From Kiritimatiellia bacterium (GTDB taxonomy: Bacteria; Verrucomicrobiota; Kiritimatiellia; RFP12; UBA1067): a DNA stretch of 64,000 bases. Within the stretch, counting starts at the first letter, position 1, and each line of letters starts with the position of its first letter. The notes beneath the pieces were generated by a model, which worked only from the letters and a program-made list of their open reading frames with translations, had not been told where the DNA came from and made no database searches. The stretch spans positions 1 to 64,000 of the forward strand of contig JAFSMR010000019.1 of the NCBI GenBank assembly GCA_017447805.1, in the 5' to 3' direction. This document shows positions 54,201 to 62,113 of the stretch, one piece after another. The translations under genes and the position numbers were made by a program.

Positions 54201-54467
54201 ATTATTCCAAAATCCCATCAGCCTTTTCGCCGGGTCGCCGCACCACCTGAAGCGCCATATCCCGTCAAGGCTCATTTTGTATGGCGAAGAAGGCTCGATT
54301 TCGTCGGTGAACGCCGCCTTCTTATCGGCAAGCGGAATCGAATAGGTCCTCGCCGCGAGGCGAAAACGCGAATTGACTTCGAGATTTTCCCAGTCGTTCT
54401 TCTGCCCGGCCCAAGCCAAAACTGTCGTGGCTAGAAACATTCCCGCCATAACGGATTTTCCTCTCAT
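51279..54467 (-). CDS. Secreted GH2 beta-galactosidase
   Basis: 1062 residues with an N-terminal signal peptide (VMAGMFLATTVLAWAG). LacZ-like layout: sugar-binding domain, Ig-like domain, the TIM barrel with the acid/base Glu453 (SLGNETGHG) and nucleophile Glu536 (MCEYAHAMGN), then the C-terminal small chain (domain 5). LKGVNRHE is present. It should remove terminal beta-galactose from glycans in the periplasm or outside. GAGAGGAG precedes the ATG by 9 bases; it lies 33 bases after lysC. Confidence 0.93.
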   Translation of the reverse strand: MRGKSVMAGMFLATTVLAWAGQKNDWENLEVNSRFRLAARTYSIPLADKKAAFTDEIEPSSPYKMSLDGIWRFRWCGDPAKRLMGFWNNSYDDSEWCEIDVPSCVEMRGWGIPIYTNVNYPHKNDWPYIRDRFTGKSDYNPVSNYRRTFKVPENWSGRDVILRFEGVGSAFYVWVNGVLVGYAEDSKLPSEFDITNALAPAGQENLIAVQVFKWCDGSYLEDQDMFRFSGIFRDVSIWSKPKDGIWDFKVSTKVSEDYKSAVFSVEGFDGEVELYDGENIVAKGKTKEEFKIDDVKLWSAEKPNLYTLILTKGADIRTKKVGFKEQKVVGNTFYVNGKPIKLKGVNRHETSPENGRTVTLEEMKKDIELFKLYNIDTDRTCHYPDHRLWYDLCDKYGIYVIAEANVEAHEPGYKEKSIGRFKEWKHSIVERNARQVVFYRNNPSIVIWSLGNETGHGECFVAARDEVKKLDPSRPIHWERGNDVADIDSSMYPAVEWLEKRGKLGNEKTGTLESAAGGQGFAIAGQTAGKPYIMCEYAHAMGNALGNFEEYWQTIYSYPALVGGCIWDWVDQGIWKYTDRRNPKTGLVDRYLAYGGDFDDRPNDGPFCVNGVVDPMRNISPKLIEVAHVHRNLVVKMDKNDWSYTLENRFGFTSADEFAGEWEVLENGAKVASGSFTPPAIGPLSSGKLSIPELEEAIAKSDASKERFVNIYFKTREAKGFIPAGWCVAKNQIAIEEKYSLEPRKVEVAGKQDMVVDEDEKTITVERNGTCAIFCKKTGALSYLSMKGIVILDDVVEGMESGPRFTCERAFVDNDNWMRTGNKWGDDVAGFEGAGLTQLKYHALKIEALAGNLVRVKTDVTGAKGRGFIHEADWLFAEDGSIEIKNKVTPYGEMPEALPRIGLSMKLSPKLENLRYYGRGPWENYIDRKTGSFFGVWESTVNDQFTDYIRPQENGGKCDVRWAEFFDKNGRGVKFSSTTPLFMKATHYTCEDLNYSRHRNGQRRFRTPLIPRDEVCLDLDIRQTGLGGASCGPKPMAKYLFDPKKVFEWNLSIESVKHKEQQ

Positions 54468-54500
54468 CTTTTAAGACTCCTCTCTCTTTTTATCTCCTCG

Positions 54501-55862
54501 TCAAGACCCGAAGAATGTGCGGTAAAGCGAACGCACCGCGACATCGCGATCTTGAGAACGAATAGCTATCATGAAAGATACTTCACTGGAACCTTGGTTG
54601 ACCATCGAAATATTGACGCCCGCAGATGCAAGCGCGAGGCACGCCTTTGCAAACATACCAGCCGTATAGCACATACCTTCACCGACGACCATCAAGATCG
54701 AAAGATCTCTTTCGACGAAAACATTATCTGGATTAAGTTCGCGTTTGATATGCTGGATTACGCGATGCTCTTTTTCCTTCGGCAAGAACTGCCCTTTTAC
54801 GATAACGCACTGCGAATCCACGCCGGATGGCATGTGCTCGTAGGCGATTCCTTCATCTTCGAGAATCTGCAACAACCTTCTGCCAAAACCGATTTCGCGG
54901 TTCATTAGATATTTATCGACTACCACATTGCAAAAACCATCCGCAGACGCAATGCCGACAACCGTGCCAGGCACTACACGGCGCGATTGCACGATCATGG
55001 TTCCCGGCTCGCCAGGATGATTTGTGTTGCGGATATTGATCGGGATTCTCGCGCGTACTGCAGGAATTACGGCGTCGTCGTTGAAAACGCCAAATCCCGC
55101 GTATGCGAGCTCGCGCATTTCGCGGTAAGTCATCGTGGAGATGCCTTCCTTTACATCTGGCACAATCCTCGGATCGACCGGATATACCGAATCTACGTCC
55201 GTAAAGTTTTCGTAGACGTCTGCGCAGACTGCCGCAGCAAGAATCGAGCCGGTGATATCGCTGCCGCCGCGAGGGAAAGTCGCGACCTTGCCTTCCTTCG
55301 TATAGCCGAAGAAGCCAGGATATATGACAATTCCCTGGAAATTCGAAAACGCCCTTGAAAGCGTCGCGTAGCTTGAACTATCGAGCTGGGCATCGCCGAA
55401 CTCGCCCTTGAGGACCATACCGGTATCGCGCGGGCTTGCATAGCGCGCGTGCTTGCCGCGCGCGCAGAAAGCTATTGCGACGAGCTTGGCGTTATTATCT
55501 TCGCCCGAAGCTTTCATGAGATCCAAGAACTCTTCTTTCGATAGCGTAGCGACTTGCGCGAGGCGATCGATTATATCTTGCTCGATTTCACGAACGATTT
55601 CATCGCCAAGCTTCAACTCGCCTGCGATTTCGGCGTAGCGTTCCACTACCGCGCCAAACTGCCTATCGGTATTTTCGCCTTTCAGCGCAGTGTTGGCAAG
55701 CTCGATCAAAAGATCGGTTACTTTAGTATCTGCGCCGTTTCTTTTCCCTGGCGCCGAAACTACGACTATACGCCTTGCGGGGTCCGCAAGAACTATGTCC
55801 ATCACTTTGTTCAACTGTGCCGCGTTGGCAAGAGAACTGCCGCCAAATTTGCATACTTTCAT
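54501..55862 (-). CDS. lysC: Aspartate kinase (monofunctional, ACT-regulated)
   Basis: 453 residues. MKVCKFGGSSLANA is the kinase start, with GGSDITGSILAAA for ATP/Asp binding and two C-terminal ACT domains (SQCVIVKGQ; MVVGEGMCYTAG). It makes aspartyl phosphate for lysine, threonine and methionine synthesis, likely feedback-regulated. Two bases from hom, forming a Thr pathway pair. Confidence 0.95.
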   Translation of the reverse strand: MKVCKFGGSSLANAAQLNKVMDIVLADPARRIVVVSAPGKRNGADTKVTDLLIELANTALKGENTDRQFGAVVERYAEIAGELKLGDEIVREIEQDIIDRLAQVATLSKEEFLDLMKASGEDNNAKLVAIAFCARGKHARYASPRDTGMVLKGEFGDAQLDSSSYATLSRAFSNFQGIVIYPGFFGYTKEGKVATFPRGGSDITGSILAAAVCADVYENFTDVDSVYPVDPRIVPDVKEGISTMTYREMRELAYAGFGVFNDDAVIPAVRARIPINIRNTNHPGEPGTMIVQSRRVVPGTVVGIASADGFCNVVVDKYLMNREIGFGRRLLQILEDEGIAYEHMPSGVDSQCVIVKGQFLPKEKEHRVIQHIKRELNPDNVFVERDLSILMVVGEGMCYTAGMFAKACLALASAGVNISMVNQGSSEVSFMIAIRSQDRDVAVRSLYRTFFGS

Positions 55863-55864
55863 AT

Positions 55865-57160
55865 TTAAATCATCCTTAGCTTAACCGGTTTAGCTCCAAT
55901 TACACCACTCTGCTCGATTTCGCTCAAAGCTTTTTCGAGGTCGCTCGTCTTCGCCTCGTGGGTTAAAACCACGACCGGCACAGGCTGGTTGCCGATGCTG
56001 CCGGATTGCTGGGACGCCGCGGAAATCGAAACAGAATGCTGGCCTAGAATCGAAGCGATCGTTCCGAACGCGCCAGCCTTATCTTCCACGAGAAAGCGAA
56101 CATAGAATCTCGACGAAATTTCGCCTGCGGGGCGGAGTTTGATCTTCCCTTCGGAATATTGCGGCACTGCTCTAATGTAACGAGCTTGACCGCTCGCGAT
56201 ATTGCGCGCGATATCGCCGATATCGCCGACTACGGTAGAAGCCGTAGGTTCGCGTCCCGCCCCGCGGCCGTAATACATCGTATAATCGCTCATATCGCCT
56301 TTTACCATCGCGGCGTTAAAGGCGTCGTTGACATTGTAGAGCATGTGTGTTTGGGGAACAAGCGTTGGATGCACGCCGACTTCTACTTCATCGCCGCATT
56401 TCGCAACACACGCCAAGAGTTTTATTCTATATCCGAAATGGGCCGCGTATTTCACATCTTCGCCAGCCAAATTACGGATGCCTTCAACCTGCACATCGGC
56501 GAGTTTCGGCTGGAAACCGTAGGCAAGCGCCGCGAGAATGCAAGCTTTGTGCGCGGTATCGAATCCATCGATATCAAGACTCGGATTCGCCTCGGCGTAG
56601 CCGAGCTTTTGCGCATCTTTCAATACTTCATCGAAAGCGAGCCCTTCGTTTTCCATACGCGTCAGAATATAATTGCAAGTGCCGTTCAATATTCCGTGTA
56701 TGGATTCTATGTTATTGCCGGCGAGCCCCTCTCTTAGAACGCGGATAATCGGAATTCCGCCGCCGACAGATGCGCCGAAATAAATATCTACACCGTTCTT
56801 CTGGGCTGTATCGAAAATTTCTTGGCCGAATTCCGCGAGGAGTTTTTTGTTCGCCGTGACGACGCACTTCTTTGCGTTTAGCGCATCCAAGACGAATTTC
56901 TTCGCAATCCCCGTGCCGCCGATTGTTTCTACTATAATATCGATTTGCTCATCGGCAATCGTCGATTGCGCATCGGTCGTCAGAATTGAGGTATCTACCG
57001 TTATTCCACGCGGCGTAGTAATATCCAAATCGGCGATTTTCTTGAGCACGATATCTACGCCTAATCTATGGGACATTACTTCGCGATGTCTCAGAAGGCC
57101 ATCGGCGACTCCTGCGCCGACTGTGCCAAACCCCAATATACCAACTCCTATTTGCTTCAT
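55865..57160 (-). CDS. hom: Homoserine dehydrogenase with ACT domain
   Basis: 431 residues. Rossmann start GILGFGTVGAGV, the conserved GTCNYILTRM and the C-terminal ACT domain (FYVRFLVEDKAGAFG). It reduces aspartate semialdehyde to homoserine, feeding threonine and methionine. Length indicates the regulated long form. Between gmk (36 bases) and lysC (2 bases). Confidence 0.96.
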   Translation of the reverse strand: MKQIGVGILGFGTVGAGVADGLLRHREVMSHRLGVDIVLKKIADLDITTPRGITVDTSILTTDAQSTIADEQIDIIVETIGGTGIAKKFVLDALNAKKCVVTANKKLLAEFGQEIFDTAQKNGVDIYFGASVGGGIPIIRVLREGLAGNNIESIHGILNGTCNYILTRMENEGLAFDEVLKDAQKLGYAEANPSLDIDGFDTAHKACILAALAYGFQPKLADVQVEGIRNLAGEDVKYAAHFGYRIKLLACVAKCGDEVEVGVHPTLVPQTHMLYNVNDAFNAAMVKGDMSDYTMYYGRGAGREPTASTVVGDIGDIARNIASGQARYIRAVPQYSEGKIKLRPAGEISSRFYVRFLVEDKAGAFGTIASILGQHSVSISAASQQSGSIGNQPVPVVVLTHEAKTSDLEKALSEIEQSGVIGAKPVKLRMI

Positions 57161-57196
57161 TTTCTTCTACCTTTTACTTGCCTGTCTCGAAACTTT

Positions 57197-57802
57197 TCAC
57201 ATCCTGCCGCTCAACGCATCGATCAAATCGCAAAGCCTCTTGAATGCGTGGCTTAAATCGTCGTTCGTTACTTGATACATATATTCGCCTGCTCGCGCCA
57301 TCTCGCCTTCGGCGTTTTCAAGCCTGCGCTCTATTACATCCGCCGAATCTGTCCCTCGGCCCTCCAGGCGTTCGCGCAACGCCTCCATCGATGGCGGATT
57401 TATGAATATATCGACATATCCGATCTTCAATGGATCGGTGTTCGGAAGATTCCGTATGTATTGCCTGACTTTCGCCGCGCCTTGCACATCGATATCGAGT
57501 ATCATCGAATTGCCTTCGGCGAGAACCTCTTCAATGGGACGGCGCAGCGTGCCGTAGTAATTGCCATGCACTTGAGCGTATTCCAGGAATGCGCCTTCGG
57601 CTATCAATTCCTCGAATCGCTCCTTCTTGAGAAAATGGTAATCTATGCCATCCTCTTCATCCCCGCGAACATCTCGCGTCGTGCACGAAATCGAATATAC
57701 GATATCGTGATACTCTTGCAAAAGCATATCTATGAGCGTCGACTTGCCACAACCGGATGGTGCGGAAATAACGAGGAATAGCGGTTTTGTTTTCATTTTC
57801 AT
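57197..57802 (-). CDS. gmk: Guanylate kinase
   Basis: 201 residues, standard length. P-loop SAPSGCGKST, GMP-binding SCTTRDVRGDEEDG, and EYAQVHGNYYGT. Phosphorylates GMP to GDP. Starts four bases after the AGCS symporter stop. Confidence 0.96.
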   Translation of the reverse strand: MKMKTKPLFLVISAPSGCGKSTLIDMLLQEYHDIVYSISCTTRDVRGDEEDGIDYHFLKKERFEELIAEGAFLEYAQVHGNYYGTLRRPIEEVLAEGNSMILDIDVQGAAKVRQYIRNLPNTDPLKIGYVDIFINPPSMEALRERLEGRGTDSADVIERRLENAEGEMARAGEYMYQVTNDDLSHAFKRLCDLIDALSGRM

Positions 57803-57806
57803 TGCG

Positions 57807-59321
57807 TCAGTCGTATTCGATCCATTTCTCGCGTTCGCGGCACTTGGCGAGGAAGTCCTTGGTCGTGCGCCACACGACGGGCGAGAGCAGAATGAGGGCG
57901 ATCAGGTTCGGGAACGCCATGAGGCCGTTGAAGACATCGGCGAGGCCCCACACCACGGACACGGTCAGGTAGGGTCCGATCGCAACGATCACGATGTAGA
58001 GGAAGCGGTATGCCATGATCACGCTCCTAGTGCACTTGCGTTTGCCAAGCAGGTATTCAAGGCAGCGCTCCGCATAGTAGTTCCATCCGAGGATTGTCGT
58101 GAACGCGAAGAAACCGAGCGAAACCATAATGAACAGTCTAGCTATGTAGGCAGAGTTTGGCATGAACGCGAGGCCATTGGCAAAAGCTTCGATTGTTATG
58201 TTCGCGCCTTCGAGGTTCAGTTCCGGTCGCCAGGTCTCGGCCAGAACGATCGTCAAACCCGTCATAAGGCAGATTATGATAGTGAAGAAAGTCCCCATCA
58301 TGCAGACGAGACCCTGTCGCGCAGGTTCGTTAGTCCTTGCGGCTGCTGCGGCAATAGGCGCGGAACCCAATCCCGCCTCGGTAGCGAATATGCTGCGCGC
58401 GATGCCCTTCTGCATGGCGATGAATATGGAGCCAATCGCGCCGCCGGTCGCGGCGGCGGGGTTGAACGCCGAACGCACGATAGTCTGCAACGCCCAGAGG
58501 ATGTGCGCCAAGTTGCCGAGGATGATGAAAAGGCACATCACAAGATATGTCACGGCCATGAACGGCACGATGAAAGTCGAAACCGTCGCTATGCGCTTTA
58601 GGCCGCCGATGAGGACCAGTGCCGTAGCTACGGTCACAATCGCGCCGGCCACAACGGTACTGACGGAATAGGTAGAGCCGAAAAGGCTAATACCCGTAGA
58701 CACGTCGTTTGGGTTGAATCCGGCGTCGAAGAACTGCTGCACCGCAGAAGTGATGCCGTGTATCTGCGTGATGGTGCCGATGCCAAACAGCGCCGCCAGC
58801 GTTCCGAAGACGGCGAACATCACCGCCAACGGCTTCCACTTCGGCCCGAGTCCCTTTTCGATATAGTAGAACGGGCCGCCAAGCACCTTGCCATCCTTGT
58901 CCACCGTGCGGTATTTCACAGCAAGAAGTCCCTCGGCATACTTGGTGCCCATGCCAAGAAACGCCGCCACCATCATCCAAAACAGCGCACCCGGGCCGCC
59001 AGTGCCAATGGCCGTGGCGACGCCGACTATACTGCCCGTCCCTATCGTGGCGGACAGCGCGGTGCACAAAGCGCCGAACGCCGACACTTCACCCGTCGCC
59101 TCCAGCCCCTTCTCGGTGCGCACCATATAGTAGAACGCGCGCTTTAGATGGAACAAATGCTCCATCCTCAGGAACGCCGTCACTACAATGCCTGCAACGA
59201 GCACCGTCAAAATGAGAGGAAGTCCCCATACATAACCATCGATCCTGTCTACCCACCCGGACAACTTCACGACCCATGTCGCAGAAGTCTCCACCGTCGC
59301 CGCAGCAATAAGATTGAACAT
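57807..59321 (-). CDS. Alanine/glycine:cation symporter family transporter
   Basis: 504 residues with about 11-12 helices. The AGCS signature is clear: ATIGTGSIVGVATAIGTGG, FLGMGTKYAEGLLAVKYR and GGPFYYIEKGLGPKW. It imports alanine or glycine with Na+ (or H+). By eye the gene is slightly richer in G+C and uses different codons from gmk and hom beside it, which may reflect transfer. 28 bases from the kelch-symporter gene. Confidence 0.9.
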   Translation of the reverse strand: MFNLIAAATVETSATWVVKLSGWVDRIDGYVWGLPLILTVLVAGIVVTAFLRMEHLFHLKRAFYYMVRTEKGLEATGEVSAFGALCTALSATIGTGSIVGVATAIGTGGPGALFWMMVAAFLGMGTKYAEGLLAVKYRTVDKDGKVLGGPFYYIEKGLGPKWKPLAVMFAVFGTLAALFGIGTITQIHGITSAVQQFFDAGFNPNDVSTGISLFGSTYSVSTVVAGAIVTVATALVLIGGLKRIATVSTFIVPFMAVTYLVMCLFIILGNLAHILWALQTIVRSAFNPAAATGGAIGSIFIAMQKGIARSIFATEAGLGSAPIAAAAARTNEPARQGLVCMMGTFFTIIICLMTGLTIVLAETWRPELNLEGANITIEAFANGLAFMPNSAYIARLFIMVSLGFFAFTTILGWNYYAERCLEYLLGKRKCTRSVIMAYRFLYIVIVAIGPYLTVSVVWGLADVFNGLMAFPNLIALILLSPVVWRTTKDFLAKCREREKWIEYD

Positions 59322-59349
59322 GGCTTTCCTCCCTTGTTTTTCGGTGCTT

Positions 59350-62013
59350 CTACTTCTTGAGCGTCTTCAGTGTAAGCCCGGTAAGATCATTACCTTTTTC
59401 GTTGAATATGAACGATGCGATGTAGGCGACGACGACGCACACCACAAGCCCGATGCCACCTAGAAGGAACGGGTGGAACTTTAGTCCGAATACATCGCAG
59501 TTCAAAATTTCGCAGCTGAAGCAGACGAAATAGTTTGCCGTCAAACCGAGGACCGCAGCAAGCCCCTTTATTCTAGGCATAAACACGCCCATGAAGAAGA
59601 GACCGGTCAAGCCTGCCGTCAACATTGCGATATATTTGTTGAAGTTGTCGAAGAGCGCGTTCGATTCCATTCTCGCGAGCGTCAGCGCCGCGGTAATGCC
59701 GATAATTCCAACGACATATGTGCAAATCTGTCCGCAACGAATCTGGGATTTGCCGGAAATCCCCGGTCTGAAGCGCTTGATGAAATCTGTAACGACCGCG
59801 GTTGACGCGGAAGAAAGATTCGCCGAGAGCGTAGAAATGGTCGCTGCGAACACGGCCGCGATTACGAGACCCGCGAGCCATGCCGGCATTTCGGTTGCCA
59901 TGAAAATCGGCAATACCGAATCGCCCTTCGGCATCGTTACATCCATCGCCTGCGGGTGGGTGTGATAGAACGCGAAAAGCGCCATGCCGATTCCGTAAAA
60001 CACTACCTGCGCAAATACGCTCATGCAGCCGTTGAACCAAAGCGAACGCTTAGTTGCGTTTTCATCGGGCGTTGCGATATAACGCTGGATTACGCACTGG
60101 TCGCTCGTGTAGCTCGAGAGGTTGGAAATAAGCCCCTGCACCGCGACTACCCAAAATACCGGTTGCGTAAAGAGGAATCGGAAATCCCACATCTTGGTCT
60201 TGCCATAGCTATCTGCGACCGACCAGAATGTCGTGCCGCCAGTCTTCAAGATTAGAATTACGAGCACCGAAACTGCTCCGCCCATAAGGACGATTCCTTG
60301 CACGAAGTCAGACCAAATAACCGCCTCGAGGCCTCCAAGCGAGCAGTAAATCATCGTAAGAATGCCGCAAATAAGAATACACGCGTCAATCGAAATTCCG
60401 GTTACCGCGTTTAGCGCAATCGCCGGAAGAAGCGTTACTACAGCAACGCGGCAGACCATGAATACAACGAACGCCGCCGAGCCGAATAGCCTTACGCCGA
60501 GATTGAAGCGCTTTTCAAGGTATTCGTATGCGCTCGTGATTCCGAGGCGGCAGAAGAACGGCAAATAGTAATAAATCGCGACTGGCGCCATGCCGATAAT
60601 GAAGAACGCCATTACGAAGTAACGCCAGTCTTGCAAATAGGCCTGCGTAGGGATCGCGATGAATGTAATCGAGGAAAGCATTGTCGCAAAAATCGACATG
60701 CCCGCGACATACCACGGAATCTTGTTGCCGCCCCGGAAATAGTCGTTCTCGTCTTTTTTCTTGAAGATGAAGAAGCATGCCATACCGACCATCAAAAGCG
60801 CGTAAACGCCTACGACGCCCCACGCCATCGCGCCGAATTTGCCAGTCTTTTTGAAACTCGCGACCGATACAGCATCCGTACGCGTCTTCGGCGCCTCTTC
60901 GCCGCCAACGATAAGGAGAGTATATTTATCGGGCGTCTTTCCGCTCTTCAAGCCCGCAGCCGCGCCACAGCGGGGTTTATCGCCTTCTGCGAGTTCACCG
61001 TATTCGCACCACGCATCGGTAACGCAGTTGTAGGCATATATCTTTCTTTGCCATCCGAGCTTTTGCGCGTCCAAAGTGCCAAGCCATTCGGCCGTGAAAG
61101 CAGCTTCTTCTTCCGTAAGCTTTTGACCGGGCATCTGATATTTCTTTTCTAGCGCAATCGCCCTGCGCTTATTGCACCAGCCTTCATAGCCATAACCGCC
61201 AACGAGAAGAAGATGCTGATGGCCGCTGGGCAAAAACGCCGAGCCGATTGTCGTGATATTCTGCGGGAGGTTGGTTAGCTTTGTCCAGCACCCTTCGCTT
61301 AAGATATAGGCGTAGCCATCGCTCAGCGGCAGCCCCGTCGCCTTATCGATACCACCATAAACGACAAGCCGCTTTTCCTTCTGGTCGCCATTTTGTATGG
61401 CGGCGACGAATTGGATTCTTTCGGCGACATCAAGAGCATTGCCATCTTCGGTCTTAAGCCCTTCGCCAATCGTCGTAAGCTCCTTCCAGCCGGCATCGCG
61501 CTTTTCGAGGTCTAGAAGCCAAACCTTCTTTTCACCGACTACATAAACTTTATTATCGTCTGCCGCAGCTGCGCCCATCCATACCGCCTCGGGCAATTCC
61601 GGCAATTCCTCGACATTGCCTTCGCCATCGAGCAAGAACGCAGTCTTGAATTTTTCGCCATCCGGCTTATCGCTCGCAGTTCCGCCCGCGCAGAAAATTC
61701 CGCTCGGCGTAGAAACGCTAACGCCTTCGGCTACTGCCTGGGGCAATTCGCCGACGCTCTTCCACTCGCCTTCATTGCTGCGAACGACAATATCTTTGAG
61801 GAATACTTTCTTATTGTCAACGAAGTCGCTGCCGCCGGCGACAACAAAGACGCCATCCTTGGCCTTGTCTTTCTTATCCACGATAAAGCCATGGAAAGAG
61901 CGTGCCGCCTTGATTGGGGCTTTTTCGCTCTGCTGCCATTGAACTTCAACTGGCGTAGCGAATGCCGCGTATGCAAGCACCGCACCGACTATAGCTACTA
62001 AACTTCGTTTCAT
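59350..62013 (-). CDS. Kelch beta-propeller fused to sodium:solute symporter
   Basis: 887 residues. Signal peptide 1-19; kelch propeller from about 25 to 385, with blade GG pairs at 60-61, 110-111, 220-221, 272-273 and 370-371 (NanM-like mutarotase fold); a helix near 395; then a sodium:solute symporter domain (PWYVAGMSIFATMLSSITFIA) to about 880. The periplasmic propeller probably converts a sugar anomer, plausibly sialic acid, for the linked transporter. Substrate is inferred from the SGNH/SASA esterase upstream. AGAAGGAG lies just before the ATG. Confidence 0.88.
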   Translation of the reverse strand: MKRSLVAIVGAVLAYAAFATPVEVQWQQSEKAPIKAARSFHGFIVDKKDKAKDGVFVVAGGSDFVDNKKVFLKDIVVRSNEGEWKSVGELPQAVAEGVSVSTPSGIFCAGGTASDKPDGEKFKTAFLLDGEGNVEELPELPEAVWMGAAAADDNKVYVVGEKKVWLLDLEKRDAGWKELTTIGEGLKTEDGNALDVAERIQFVAAIQNGDQKEKRLVVYGGIDKATGLPLSDGYAYILSEGCWTKLTNLPQNITTIGSAFLPSGHQHLLLVGGYGYEGWCNKRRAIALEKKYQMPGQKLTEEEAAFTAEWLGTLDAQKLGWQRKIYAYNCVTDAWCEYGELAEGDKPRCGAAAGLKSGKTPDKYTLLIVGGEEAPKTRTDAVSVASFKKTGKFGAMAWGVVGVYALLMVGMACFFIFKKKDENDYFRGGNKIPWYVAGMSIFATMLSSITFIAIPTQAYLQDWRYFVMAFFIIGMAPVAIYYYLPFFCRLGITSAYEYLEKRFNLGVRLFGSAAFVVFMVCRVAVVTLLPAIALNAVTGISIDACILICGILTMIYCSLGGLEAVIWSDFVQGIVLMGGAVSVLVILILKTGGTTFWSVADSYGKTKMWDFRFLFTQPVFWVVAVQGLISNLSSYTSDQCVIQRYIATPDENATKRSLWFNGCMSVFAQVVFYGIGMALFAFYHTHPQAMDVTMPKGDSVLPIFMATEMPAWLAGLVIAAVFAATISTLSANLSSASTAVVTDFIKRFRPGISGKSQIRCGQICTYVVGIIGITAALTLARMESNALFDNFNKYIAMLTAGLTGLFFMGVFMPRIKGLAAVLGLTANYFVCFSCEILNCDVFGLKFHPFLLGGIGLVVCVVVAYIASFIFNEKGNDLTGLTLKTLKK

Positions 62014-62038
62014 AATACTCCTTCTTTTAAGTATTTAT

Positions 62039-62054
62039 ATTATACCATATTATA
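62039..62054 (-). promoter_or_regulatory. Tandem -10 boxes upstream of the kelch-symporter operon
   Basis: Two TATAAT hexamers on the minus strand (62039-62044, with TGG before it, and 62049-62054), about 25-35 bases before the ATG. No clear -35. The 100-base gap holds nothing else. Confidence 0.5.
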
Positions 62055-62113
62055 GACCCCGAGGTCTAGCCCCAAGCGAAAATAAAATATACCTAAAAGA
62101 AGACAAAATGACG

